64,000 bases of DNA from Ciona intestinalis (taxonomy: Eukaryota; Chordata; Ascidiacea; Phlebobranchia; Cionidae): NCBI RefSeq assembly GCF_000224145.3, contig NC_020167.2, positions 6,358,543 to 6,422,542 on the forward strand, in the 5' to 3' direction. The notes under the pieces were generated by a model, which did not search any database, was not told where the DNA came from, and saw nothing but the letters and a program-made list of their open reading frames with translations. The position numbers and the translations under genes were made by a program. Positions 13,001 to 24,200 of the stretch are shown piece after piece; position 1 is the stretch's first letter, and each line of letters begins with the position of its first letter.

Positions 13001-13665
13001 AAAAATGGTAATTAATAACAGAGACTAGCCAATATCCTTTACATAATTAGCCATTTTAGGTAGGCTTACACTGTGTAAGCAGGTTTTACACTGACAAATC
13101 AAGAATCATATTGTGAAAGTAAAATAAAAAAGTACAGTATAGCCCACTATATATAATTAGCTCCAATGGTATTTTTTACACTGTTTACTAAAATATTTGT
13201 AACAGTTTGAAAGCAAGAAGCAATAAGACCAAACAGTATTTACAAAGTGTTTGGCTAAATTCAATAAAGGAAAATCTGTAATGACAATGAGATAAGTTCC
13301 TGATTGCACCATGCTGCATTTACAAGGTATTTCACCATGTAAGCACAAACATAATAAAAACACAATCATAAAACAATCATAAAACTTGGCTTACATAAAG
13401 ATACAGGAACAGAAACAATATTCATATTGCACAATTTATAAATAAAAAAACTTCTTGAATTTTTTTTTTTGGGGGGGGGGAATACACTGCTATTTATTAA
13501 TAAAATTAAACTAATTTTATAAAACAAAAGAGTTGGCAAGGTTATCACAATTAGTAAAATACCAATAATAATGTGAAACAGAGAATTTAAAAACCAAAAG
13601 TCAGCACATCATCTTACTTGAAATAAATGGACCAACAAAAGAACAATTCCAATTTTCTTCAGCAT
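7060..13665 (-). CDS. SDC: syndecan, transmembrane heparan-sulfate proteoglycan core, 210 aa
   Basis: Coding exons 5' to 3': 13618-13665, 12468-12585, 10662-10729, 10219-10314, 9220-9352, 7060-7229; all junctions are GT/AG and phases agree. Residues 1-19 form a signal peptide (KKIGIVLLLVHLF core). FEGSGE puts a glycosaminoglycan-attachment serine at residue 31, and EGSTSG near 51-56 may be a second. The acidic ectodomain runs to about 153. One membrane helix (about 156-176) carries the family GxxxG (G159, G163). The 34-residue tail has the conserved C1 region RMRKKDEGSY and the C-terminal EYYA, matching the syndecan EFYA PDZ-binding end. It should act at the cell surface as a co-receptor for heparin-binding ligands and a link to PDZ scaffolds such as syntenin. 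Length is typical of syndecans. The variable region between C1 and C2 is short, which prevents assignment to a vertebrate paralog. Confidence 0.92.
12337..12427. repeat. inverted repeat with 16-bp perfect arms
   Basis: CATCTGGTATGAAAAA at 12337-12352 is exactly complementary to TTTTTCATACCAGATG at 12412-12427. The same terminal word occurs near 22189-22206 beside a SINE, so this is probably the end sequence of a small transposable element. It sits in a syndecan intron just 40 bp from an exon. Confidence 0.5.
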
Positions 13666-14718
13666 TTTTTTGCTTTTCACAAATTATTAATAAATCCAAC
13701 AAATATATTTCCTTCTTCACCCTTCTCAAATTTTCACGTCAACTTTTTAAAACTTTGTAAACTCAATCCACGAGGCACAACTTTACAATATCGTTCGTTA
13801 ATCAATGTCTGGAAAGAGATCAATTTTACATAAATATAATAGAATATATAAGCTTGATCCTGTAAATCTCTCACAAACAAATACTGGCCTAAAAAAAATG
13901 ATCGAAATATATCAACTTCAATAAAGTAGTTATAACTCAAAATCCTATACATCATGGGTATAAATAATCCTGTACGTCTTCAACACGCTCGCTTTATTTA
14001 AACCAGATCAGTATAACTGCATACTAAGCAGAAACAAAAGAAAAACTAAACAACGTAAAACATGTTTACTCTTCTAAAAAGTTTACCAAGTTCATTTAGC
14101 TTGGGAGAAAGTAAATTATCTTTATTAAAGAAAACTAACCTTTAAAAATAACTAAACCGAATTCTTACACTTTCTACTACCACCTGCTCGACGTATAAGA
14201 CCGATAAAATGTATATTTCGTTATATTTATAAGAATGAAAGACCAACAAATCCACCGAAAAATTTCCGAAAACAAGAAAATCTTCGCAGTTCACCTAACA
14301 TCACGTGATATTTTAGTCTACAAACAGACTGAGGGAACTTTGGGACAGCACACTACTGACTTCTGGCGGTTATAGGTTTTAGGAGGAATATCCATTCTGG
14401 TACAGACGTTCGAGCTGTTTAAAGACAATGTTATAAATATTTTATATGCAAAACAACAACGACTGTATACTGAAAACTGTCAACAATTAATACAGAAATC
14501 CCTTGAGGAGATTTGACATAACAAAAAAGGCTCACAGTGTGTTAAGAAAAAGAAAAGGTCAATTTCACTTCTTCAGACCAAAGAAAGCTGTCTGTTCACA
14601 ATTACATTGAAATATATTTCCCGACTGCGGGCGATGTTCTTTCAGAACAGGAAAATCGCTTGTTTACAAAGAAACATCTATTGTTGTTAAACAATAGAAC
14701 AATTAAGACAGCGGGCGA
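13666..14718. other. syndecan 5' flank / region between syndecan and Ras-like gene
   Basis: It should contain the syndecan 5' UTR and promoter and the 3' UTR of the Ras-like gene. No coding exon is recognised. A frame at 14660-14863 overlaps the last Ras-like exon antisense and is a shadow. Confidence 0.4.
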
Positions 14719-17700
14719 TCAAACTGTTTTTATCCATCGCTCTGCGGGGGATGAAGTAATAACCGCAAGGTTCAACTGGTGGAAAATCTGCTCGACTATG
14801 TCATTGTCTCGTGACGTCACCTCGGCGAATCCCACGCACTCGCTCCATTCTTTTATGACGTGATAAACGTCATGCGCAGTGAGAGATCGTTTTGGCATTG
14901 TTGCTTCAGAAACAGATCGCGCCAGAAGCGTGCCATGGTCACGTGAACATTTCATGTCAAAAAATTGCGACTTGTCCACTTGTCGTGCATCCTGCAGAAA
15001 AAAGCTGAAATTAAAAAATCTGTTCCAACTAATATAATATTTCGAGCAGGGCATGTTAGTATAAGCCATGAGCAATTACAAAATGTATAGAGCCGGGTTG
15101 TAAACCTATTTGTATTAACCACTTCCACCTTGAACTAGGATGAAAACATCGTTTTCACCGATACCGTAACTTTTAGCTAGAAGGAATAAACCGTGTATAC
15201 CCATACTCATATCTTGTATACAAACCATATATGTCACTTACTGAATGTGTGCCAACAAGAAACACGGGTGGAAGATCGTTTCTCCTTTCTACGTCACTGT
15301 ACTTTTTTTCACCAAAACAAAAGCATTTTCTTATTTGTTTAAAACAAGATGTTCGCCGTCTACATTCGGTGCGTCGACACCGAACAAGTCGTTCTCTTAC
15401 GTCACAAGCGACGGAAAGAGTCTTTTCGTCTGTGACGTCATAAACGATGATGACAGCATCGCTGTTGGACAAACAGGCGTCGTGTCGAGCAGTCTGACTG
15501 GCGACACCTAACGACGACCTTACCCGGTCTCCAGTTGGTTCCCCAAGTCTAGAAATATAAATATGTATCAAGTTAGATATGTTACTCGTGGATAAAATTG
15601 TTTTAGGCCTATTAAGTTAAAAGTATTTCATGTTCGGCGCTTCAGCCATTGTCGGCGTATGTGTCTTTGGGCAAGACACTTAATCGAAACTGCTCCAACC
15701 TGGTGGTCCTTATGGGTTGACTAAACTGTTAGCCAAACGGTGTGTGAAATCATAGTAGGCCTATACTAAAAGTGAAATGGAACAATAACAAGTTTCGTTG
15801 ACACGCTTCGAGGGGATGCAATAAGTTTAACGACCGGTATCACAGATTAGTTCTTTCCATTTCTAATGAAATCGTGCAAGTTGTAAAATAAATATAAGTT
15901 TTGTTTCAGTTAGCTGTTTGCTTCGGTTGCAGGTTCTACGAAACGAAGCAACTTAAATTAAAATAGAACCAGGCGTGTATAGTGCTTGTGACGTAACAAA
16001 CAATCAATTCGTGTTGTGAATCATGTAACCACTTTTGTTCATGAACAAAAATATCTTTCAATTAAACAAGTGAAGAGTTTACCATGTTAAAATAGAATAT
16101 TTGACTATACAACAAAATTACTTTGTTTGAGAATTTTTAACGAGTATGTATATACGGCTAAATGCACGCATATTCTGTAGTAAAAGATCATAAACTTCGA
16201 AATAAAATCTCAAATTTCGGCAAACCATAAAGGCATAAAGGACCACTGAGTTGAAGCAATTTGATGTTAAGTGTCAACGTACGGTGGCAGCGTCGAGTCT
16301 CGAACTTATATCTTCTGGGCTTATGCATATTGTAATTCAGTATACTATGGTTATGCCGTCTATTAGGACTTATAACATCCCTACTTTTGCTTGGTACTTG
16401 AAACATGGCGTTTTCGACGAAATGAAATTTTGTTGAAGAAACTTCTTTGTGCTGGACGAAGGGTTGACGTTTTGCAGTATCTGTGAAAATATTGCTTTGA
16501 ATTTGGAAAACTCAAACATATATAGTATACGGTAAGGAAAGACGGGACATCTTATATAGCACATCATATTCAAATGAATAACTGTATATGGAGGTCGCGA
16601 GGAAACGGTTTCATAATTTCTTGAATATTCTATGTTTACTATACCAAATGAGCATTAAAAGTAAAAATAAATAAATATTTTTTTGTTTCTTCTGTTGCAA
16701 TAAAGAAGGTCATAAAAATATAAAGCCAGAAAAGACAGGAAACTACAAAGACGGTAACTAAACTATGTTATCAATAAACAGGCACCTATAACATTTTAAC
16801 CTATATTTTGGGTATTCTGTAGTTATTGCGCTGGGGGAAATAACTTCTACGAAAAAGGTATTTTCTCTAAATATTTTTAAAAGGTGAAAGAGTTCCAGGA
16901 ATTTTATCGGGAAACATTAATTGTTTTTTTTGTCCACAAACAATAAATGACCTACATAACGATGACGCTATACATTGTGATAACATATTCTCTTGTTTGT
17001 TCATAAATAGAAAGCGGAAGTAATCTGGTGCAAGAAAACAATTTAGGAATATGACGTAACACTATAAACAAGTGACGTGACATAGCAGAATACATTTTAT
17101 TGATCGAGACATTGTTTTGGAATTTATAGGTTTTGTGCAAGAGACAAAAATTTTGTAATAATTAAAACCATCAACCATCAAGTTTATCTTTTTTTTATGG
17201 AAAACCAAGTTAAAATCGCGCTATCACTGGTTTATCTATTTTATGAGATCCTAAAATACAGACCAGGCACGCGGTATATGTAAAAGCGAATACTTTACTC
17301 GTGTTAAAACTACTTTTCTCTTTACTCGTGTTAAAACTAGGATAGGCATTATTCATTCATTAATTCATTCTTTCATTCCCCCACTGTACGGGTCGTGTTT
17401 TACGCATACTTTTCTTTCAATTAAAACTTTAATGTTGTTTAATTAAACGGTTTATTGCATTATATATTGTCTAGTGTAAAAGTCACGCCTTTTATCGAAA
17501 CTTTTGTACCTCTGTTTTATTCATACACGTGTTATAAGGATACTCGTTTTACCGTTACCCCCAGTATTTTTACATCTGTAGTACCCCGCCTTTCGTTACC
17601 GTCATCAAAGAAACAAAAAAATGTTTATGCATTCGTTTAAATAGATCCTGGGGTAAGATGGATACCGTTAGCAAATAGTATCCCGTATTTCCTAACGGTG

Positions 17701-18835
17701 TTTTTAACAATTTACAACGCTCTTGAAAGCTCGTTAAAAGGATACGATTATATAATCGTGTAAATTATTTGTCCTGTAAATTACTTGTTTACTATACCAA
17801 ACAGGAAGACCAAAAAAATGAAAACATGGACCCTCCTACCCTAACTTACTACCAGTCATATGATGTCATATTTACCCAGCAGTATCAGTGACCTCCAACC
17901 CAAACTTGACCTTTATTCCCGAAGCTTTGACCTCTGGTTGAACTGTAGGGGAGCTCTGTGATAACCTACTTAGCCATTTCTGGAATAAAAACAAAAGTCG
18001 GTTCATTTACTGACCGGAAGAAACTATCTGCAACTATGACGTAAAAGTCACACGAGTTGCTGTGCCCTGAGATGAACTGTGACGCTATAACACGCGTGTA
18101 TAGGTGTGTTATAAAGATTTAAACATATACAAATGTTACACCGTGTAAAGTAACAAATTCCAGTTTTACCGAGCGGTAAATAGTCGAAACTGCTGCCTTA
18201 ATAAGTTAAGCTGTCCGCTACCTTTGGCAACTTGGCGGAGATCATGAGGTTTACACAACAGGAGCGGGCATGCAGGCATACTAGTATGGTATATACCATA
18301 TAACTGGATCATTTCTCACCGTTTTATTGCTGTTTTTCATTCCCCATTTCTCACATAAATATTCTGTGGTCCGTGGTTCAGTTAACATAATTTCGTTTCG
18401 TTTTCTGTAAACATCTTCAATTACTGTAGTGGGTGGTCTGTGAGACAAATATTGTAATGTTGTCAAAAAATGACCGAAAAGGTAAGATTTTAACATACTA
18501 TATTTGAACGTATAGGTTCATAGGCTACGCCATGAGTATACGTGTTATCGTCTGTATACAATGGTTTAAAACAAAAAAAACTAACAAAGCAAAGAGGAGC
18601 AAAACGAAGAAATAATATACTAAAGGTATCCATTTTACTACACAGCACTTTTACACCTCCAATGATAGATACTGATGAATGCCAAACTAATACAATAGAA
18701 AATATCGACTTACGAATCAACATACTGCCCAACTACATACTGCAACGCAATGCTGGTTTTCCCTGTTCCTTTAGCACCGAGTATTGAGACTTTAATCGGT
18801 TGATTACATTCGTATGTTAAGGTTCTGTTCGCCAT
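14719..18835 (-). CDS. divergent Ras-like small GTPase, 307 aa
   Basis: Exons: 18714-18835, 18320-18437, 17876-17979, 15242-15548, 14719-14991; phases all match. G1 is GAKGTGKT (residues 20-27). The switch-I region reads PTTVIEDVYRK (43-53), close to Ras PTIEDSYRK. G3 is DTAG (112-115). After SDAVIIVYDVTDEKT comes a basic, Cys-rich insert, then FLVG followed by THSD (215-218) where G4 NKxD is expected. The G5 SAK position reads TSR within FAEVTSRDN. Another insert of about 26 residues separates switch I and G3. There is no CaaX prenylation motif; the end is WIKTV. The Ras fold is clear, but guanine specificity through G4/G5 is doubtful and membrane anchoring would need another mechanism. Relationship to RERG/RASL-type proteins is possible; I cannot assign a subfamily. 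Confidence 0.8.
15635..15745 (+). repeat. SINE fragment
   Basis: Contains the family block GTGTCTTTGGGCAAGACACT followed by an equivalent of CTGCTCCAACCTGGTGGTCC. It lies in a long intron of the Ras-like gene. Confidence 0.6.
16523..16660. mobile_element. degraded MITE-like element, partial copy
   Basis: Begins TATAGTATACGGTAAGGAAA with GACGGGACATC, then a body resembling other copies (GTATATGGAGGTCGCGAGGA, TTTACTATACCAAATGAG). The right end is not recognisable. Confidence 0.4.
17643..17853. mobile_element. MITE-like element, copy 4
   Basis: Left part CTGGGGTAAGATGGATACC, right part GGACCCTCCTACCCTAACTT, with a body containing AACAATTTACAACGCTCTTG. It ends about 23 bp from a Ras-like gene exon donor. 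Confidence 0.5.
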
Positions 18836-18905
18836 TTCAACATTATAAGTTAATTAACAACGTAATCTAACAAAAAAATGCAGTGTTAAAATAATAATAA
18901 TAAAA

Positions 18906-19083
18906 TAGTAGGGTGGGGGAAGATGGGACACCTTTTTATTATTCATTTTCTCGTCCCATTTTGTAGTAAACAAATATCTCTTAAAGAATTACGAAACCGA
19001 ATCGTCACCAATTCAACAGACCGTTGTTAATTGTTTAAAACAGATGTGCTAAAGGTGTTCGTCGTCCTCCTACCTATACCATA
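18906..19083. mobile_element. MITE-like element, copy 5
   Basis: Left end GTAGGGTGGGGGAAGATGGG then ACACC, a strong match to the family consensus; body with TAGTAAACAAA and GACCGTTGTTAATTGTTTAA; diverged right end near CTCCTACCTATACC. Confidence 0.68.
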
Positions 19084-19470
19084 TAAATTTTATTTGCATG
19101 CGCTGTTATAGTATGCTGCTAGGCATACTATAAACCTGAACAATTACCACAAGATCTCTTTCAGGTTTCTAAAAATCCTAATTTAACTGTGTATTGCCGA
19201 GGTCTCTTTAATATAAAGCTTTTTCTGTTGTTTTCCAACTTCTAGCCTCCCGCTTGCTTAATTGCAAAACGGTTATATGCAATATATATCTAACCGTTCT
19301 CTTACTACACACCCGCGTGTATACCACGAAATACTGCGCTATATGCTATATTAGGCTGCATGCTCCAATATTGCGATAACAAAAACAAACCCATATATGT
19401 AAATAAAGTTCACATTGTGTGCTGATATATTTACTATAAGTCAGCGACAAGGTGTTAACGTTTATAATAT

Positions 19471-19661
19471 AATATATTGGGGTAAGATTAACCATGTTTT
19501 CATTCTCTTATATCTCATTTGATAGCAAACAAAGAATATTTTTTCATAATCGGAACCTAGCAACTTTAAAGGTCGTTTTAAATTAGTAATAACAGGGTTA
19601 GGAAATATGGAATATCATTCAATAACACTACATAACTATCTTGCCCCACAGTACTATACTA
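19471..19661. mobile_element. MITE-like element, copy 6
   Basis: Left end TTGGGGTAAGATTAACC, right end CTATCTTGCCCCACAGTACT. Internal sequence includes the AGCAAACAAAGAATA block found in other copies. Confidence 0.6.
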
Positions 19662-20666
19662 CACGTTAATGTAACAGCATCTAACTAACTAAAAACTTTC
19701 AAAATAATAGGCCATTCTAAACACAACATATCCGCTTACGTACTACGGAGCATTGCAATACATGTTCTATATTAGGACAGCATGTTATTTCACTTGCTAC
19801 GGCATGGTTATTGCGACAATGAGAACGGGAAGGCTAAAAAGTAACGAAAATTGATGTTACAGTTTGCTCATTCTATACAACATCCAACTAATTTATATTA
19901 AGAATTTTTACAAAATTATTACCGTTTCACGATTCTTAAATAGCGTTGATTGTTGTTCAAAAAGCATTAAGAAATATGAGATATTATGGGCCAAAGGTAT
20001 CTATTTTACTAAACAGAAGACAGGACTCATAAATACTTTTAGTTCAGTACTTTAAACCACTGTCGCTTTGCTGCAAATACCCTTCTATTTGCTGTTTTAA
20101 TTAATCCGACGTTAGTCACTAAAAGATAAATAAAAATGTTTTCTTTCAACTGTAAGTTACCTTATACAGATAACATTTCTAAAACTGTACCACGCTATCT
20201 TGACTGAAATCTTAATACTGACCTTACCTGCTTTTAACAGCTGGAGCCAAAACAACTGCTGTAAAACTAAAGTTGAATTTTCTGTTCGAAGTAACGTGTG
20301 TTGAGCACGAAGTGTTTGTTACGTCGGTACTTTACCCATTATCACCACCCGGAAGTCACTGTGACGTAATAATGCATTCGTGGTGGCAGAATAGTAGCAA
20401 GCGTCGCGTTTTTTCGAACAAGAATAAACAATGGGTATTATCTTTATATTGCATATATAGGTTATTTGGCAACCACGCTTTTATTTAACACTTCCACTCT
20501 TAGCGTGTTTTTAACGAATGTCCTTTTGCCGCAAATTCCCTTCATTTCAATGTTTTAATTAAATTAATCTTCGTTACTGCATTTGATACGATAAATTAAA
20601 TTTAATTGATTTGATTCTTTGTTCGCGTACCACTTGGTAGTAAACAAAGAATAAAAATACAGAATA

Positions 20667-20853
20667 ATAGTGGGGTACGGGAAGATGAGACACCTTTTTA
20701 TTCTCTTTACACATCTCATTTGGTGGTAAACAAAGAATATTAAAAAAAATGTATCCTCACGACGCACATAGACCGTTGTTTTGTTTAAAACACGGGCTGA
20801 TTATTTGGATGGTGTGTGCGGTACAGATGTCCCGTCTTCTCCCACCCTACTAT
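20667..20853. mobile_element. MITE-like element, copy 7
   Basis: Left end AGTGGGGTACGGGAAGATGA then GACACC; right end GTCCCGTCTTCTCCCACCCT followed by ACTATA. Body with GGTGGTAAACAAAGAATATT and ATAGACCGTTGTTTTGTTTA. Confidence 0.68.
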
Positions 20854-21275
20854 AACTACATACTCGCGACTCTAAACGACCGTGGTTTGTTAAAAATAAA
20901 ACACAATCAGCAATTGGAACCCATCTTTCCCCACATTGCCATCGTAAGTTCATAAACAAGGCGTTGCGCCATGCAGAATGTGTTTTGGTGAAAACCCAAA
21001 CAAAACAACTTAGCAAAAACACGACTTTTATTAAGGGGATTGTCTATAAAGTTCATTGCTGACGTAACCAGACTATGAGTTAGTGGTGAAATTCTAAGTT
21101 TTATGTTCATATTTTTACTCAGCAACCGGATTACGCGGAATCACTATATCGGTATCCTACTGTTACGTCATGGTGTTAAAACAATGTTCATTATTTCACG
21201 TTTATTGCATACCTTCTACTGTAAGCGCGTAATGAATTATTTTAAAAATAAAATAAACGATTTTATTGCATGATT

Positions 21276-24200
21276 TCAATTGGTGACGTCATCGTTAATT
21301 ACGTCAAGATTCGTGGCGTCATTAGTTTCGTTGTTTTCAGTTAAATTTTGACCAACCGCGTTTGATTTTTTCTTTTTTAATGACGTCATGCACTTGTCGA
21401 TGCACTTCACTATGACGTCACACTCGGTTCGTCTCATACCGATCGCAGCTGCCACTGTGACGTAAGAATGAGGGTAATGGTTGCTATGGGAACCATACCC
21501 GGTGAACACGTGACCTTCGATCTCTTTTTTTGCGAAAGTTTGAACGACTCTAGAATAAACAACATTATGACGTCACATCATTATGACGTAATTTCAACTG
21601 TCAATCAATGTCACGTGGGCTTACCTCGCGCCAGTTACGCGTCGTGTAAACAGCATGGATCCGAGTTGTGTGACGTCACAATTACTTGCTTCTAAGCTCG
21701 ATAATGTCATAGCTGGAGTTGGTGACGTCATAGTTGTGATAACATCATGATTAAAAAAAGATCGTTACAAAGTTTTACTACACTATACTACACAACAATA
21801 GAAACACAATACCTCACCCATAGAGATTGGATTATGACTTGTCTCCAGTAATTTTTCATCGTGTTTTGCTGCGAGCTTTGTAAGTTCTTGTTTTAGGTAG
21901 CTGTAATTTTCCTGTCAAGCAGGTTATAAAATATAAGAAAAATGATTCACCAACACCAGCAGGACAAACAATTGCTCCAACTCAGTGGTCCCTTATAGGT
22001 TATTAGGTTGTCTAAATTGTCAATCATAAAGTAAAAATAAATAGGGAATAACCTAAAACAAAACAACAAAGATACTTTCCCATGTTACTAGGAGTGGGCA
22101 CGAGGTGTATAAAACAGTATTATACCGACTGGTGGCACCACATCAGGATAAATAAGTTGCACTACATTCTACAGTAAGAAACAACATTTTTCATACCAGA
22201 TGAGCCGTTCAAAGACTATTTACATCATGCCATCGCGGAATAACATATTAAATAAGTTACATTCATTCATTTACCTTTCTTTCAGCAAGCAACTTCTTCA
22301 TCCCCACCACCCCCATGTTAAGCATTGTTATCAACAAGTCAATGGCCGGAGCTGATGATGCTCGGCCTGCATATGTGGACGCTACTTTATCGAGAAAACT
22401 ATCGTTGTTGAATGAGGCCACTATAGCGCCACCTACTGGGACAAGGAAGTTTTTGTCGCAACTTTGAACAAACGCGTCAACCCTCCCAACACGTGATGCC
22501 TTCATGGAATATTTGTTGTTTGAGTTATATATTGGTATTAAAGCTAAGAGAAATGGAGTAAGCATGAGGTGTACGTAGTGTACATACCTAACTATGCGTG
22601 TCTACTGTCTCCTGTATGAACAGACACTAATAACTAAAGGTATAACTCGGCAGTTGAAATAGAGTGTATAAATACGCCATGTGTGTCTGGTGTATAGGAA
22701 GACACCGATATTATAACTCAACAGTGAGCATGAGGTGCATGAATACACTGTGTGTCTGTTATGTTATATCCGAGCAGTTGGCGTAAGGTATATGAGAAAA
22801 CACCCATCTTATAAATTGACAGTGTAACTCCAAACCATCTAATACAACTATCAACGTACCTGTTGTAGTAAATGCATACATTTAGATGACTGTAGTCCAT
22901 AAGCATTGTTCACTATATGAGGTATGTCATGTTCTTTGCATATCAATGAGATTTCTTCTAGTCTACAAAAATAAATTGATTAAATCAATATATAGCTTTC
23001 AATAACACCTCGTAGTAGGCAACAAAACTTGTGGCGAGTGACATTACAATTTTAGAAAAGTGTTTGTTTGAGGGAGTCTTGTTTCATACACCCGATTACG
23101 AGCTTACCATATATTTTGTGGTGATTTTTTTTTCTGCACTAATGACAATTTGGTCAACTTGTTATTGACCACTTGGTTGTAGTTATAGCAATATCCATTA
23201 AGTATATTCCATTTTCCTAGGGAACATTTTCCATCAATGGCATCAGTACTGAGCATTGAACCCGGCACCCTTTCATTACAATGCAAGCACCTAACCATTG
23301 GCCCATTACCCCGTACTTTCAGTTTCAATTATGACATCCCAATCTAAACCTGTCAGGAACTCTCGGAGCAAAGCATGATGTGGTTGAATGAACACAGAGG
23401 ACGTTATCCGCTCCGACACGCTTGATTGCCTCTAATATTCCGGAAACATCGGTCCGTAGCTCGTCACCCTCCAATTTGTTCTCAATGATAATTGGTTCAA
23501 ATCCTGATGATGTCATCGACTGTAACCAATCACAGAAGGAATAAGTTTTTTGTCTTATTCTGGCTTTGTGGCAAAGTGGTTAACATGCATGCTTTCACAG
23601 TATCGCTGTGTTAAAAACACTTTACGCAATGATTTTATTCAACTTATTGTTATCAAGTATGGTTGCATATTACATTTCAAAAGCAAAATTAAATAGAAAT
23701 TAATCAAAATATATTTGATTTATTAGTTACAGTTCAACAAAATATACATTTACTTTAAAACAAGATTTCTGATCAATCCTCGGCCATATGATATACTTTG
23801 CATTGGGTCGTAACGAACGAAGTGCAAGGAAACATAAAAGCAAAGTCATCCCTGTTGCCATAGGAACAATAATACATGATTTTGCATTTCTTGCTCCTGA
23901 AATAAATGGAAAAATAGGTAAAAACATAAAAAAATGATAAAATCTTTAAAAACTACCTGTTAAAAAACCTATATGTTTACTCAATACAAAAGTACATTTT
24001 TTAATAAACAAGTAACCAAACAAACTTAAGTATAGTTCAATTTAATTATGATACATACAAAAGAACCTATATGCATTGGCGCCAAACCTGGGGTGGCATG
24101 GTACTGGTAGGCAGACCTATTGTGGAATTTAAAAACTTAAACACATTAGTAAACATTACACATTGACATTACAATTATTATACCGGTCGTTTAGGTTTAA

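Larger units (their letters stand above)
18836..21275. other. intergenic between Ras-like gene and SEPSECS, repeat-rich
   Basis: No coding exon recognised. Three copies of the inverted-repeat element (about 18906-19083, 19471-19661, 20667-20853) occupy nearly a quarter of it. A polyadenylation signal for SEPSECS lies at 21262-21267, nine bases after its stop codon. Confidence 0.5.

Noticed and set aside
13460-13482. Homopolymer T run followed by G run
   Set aside because: Simple sequence in a syndecan intron; length likely unreliable and without evident function.
14660-15511. Plus-strand frames overlapping the Ras-like gene (14660-14863, 15231-15511)
   Set aside because: Antisense to exons with conserved GTPase motifs; no splice or start context.
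20273-20488. 71-codon plus-strand frame between repeats
   Set aside because: No motif, no splice context and located in a repeat-rich intergenic stretch.
23230-23330. Possible tRNA gene
   Set aside because: A B-box-like GGTTCAATGC is present, but no acceptor stem or cloverleaf can be formed and the sequence belongs to the repeated SINE head.
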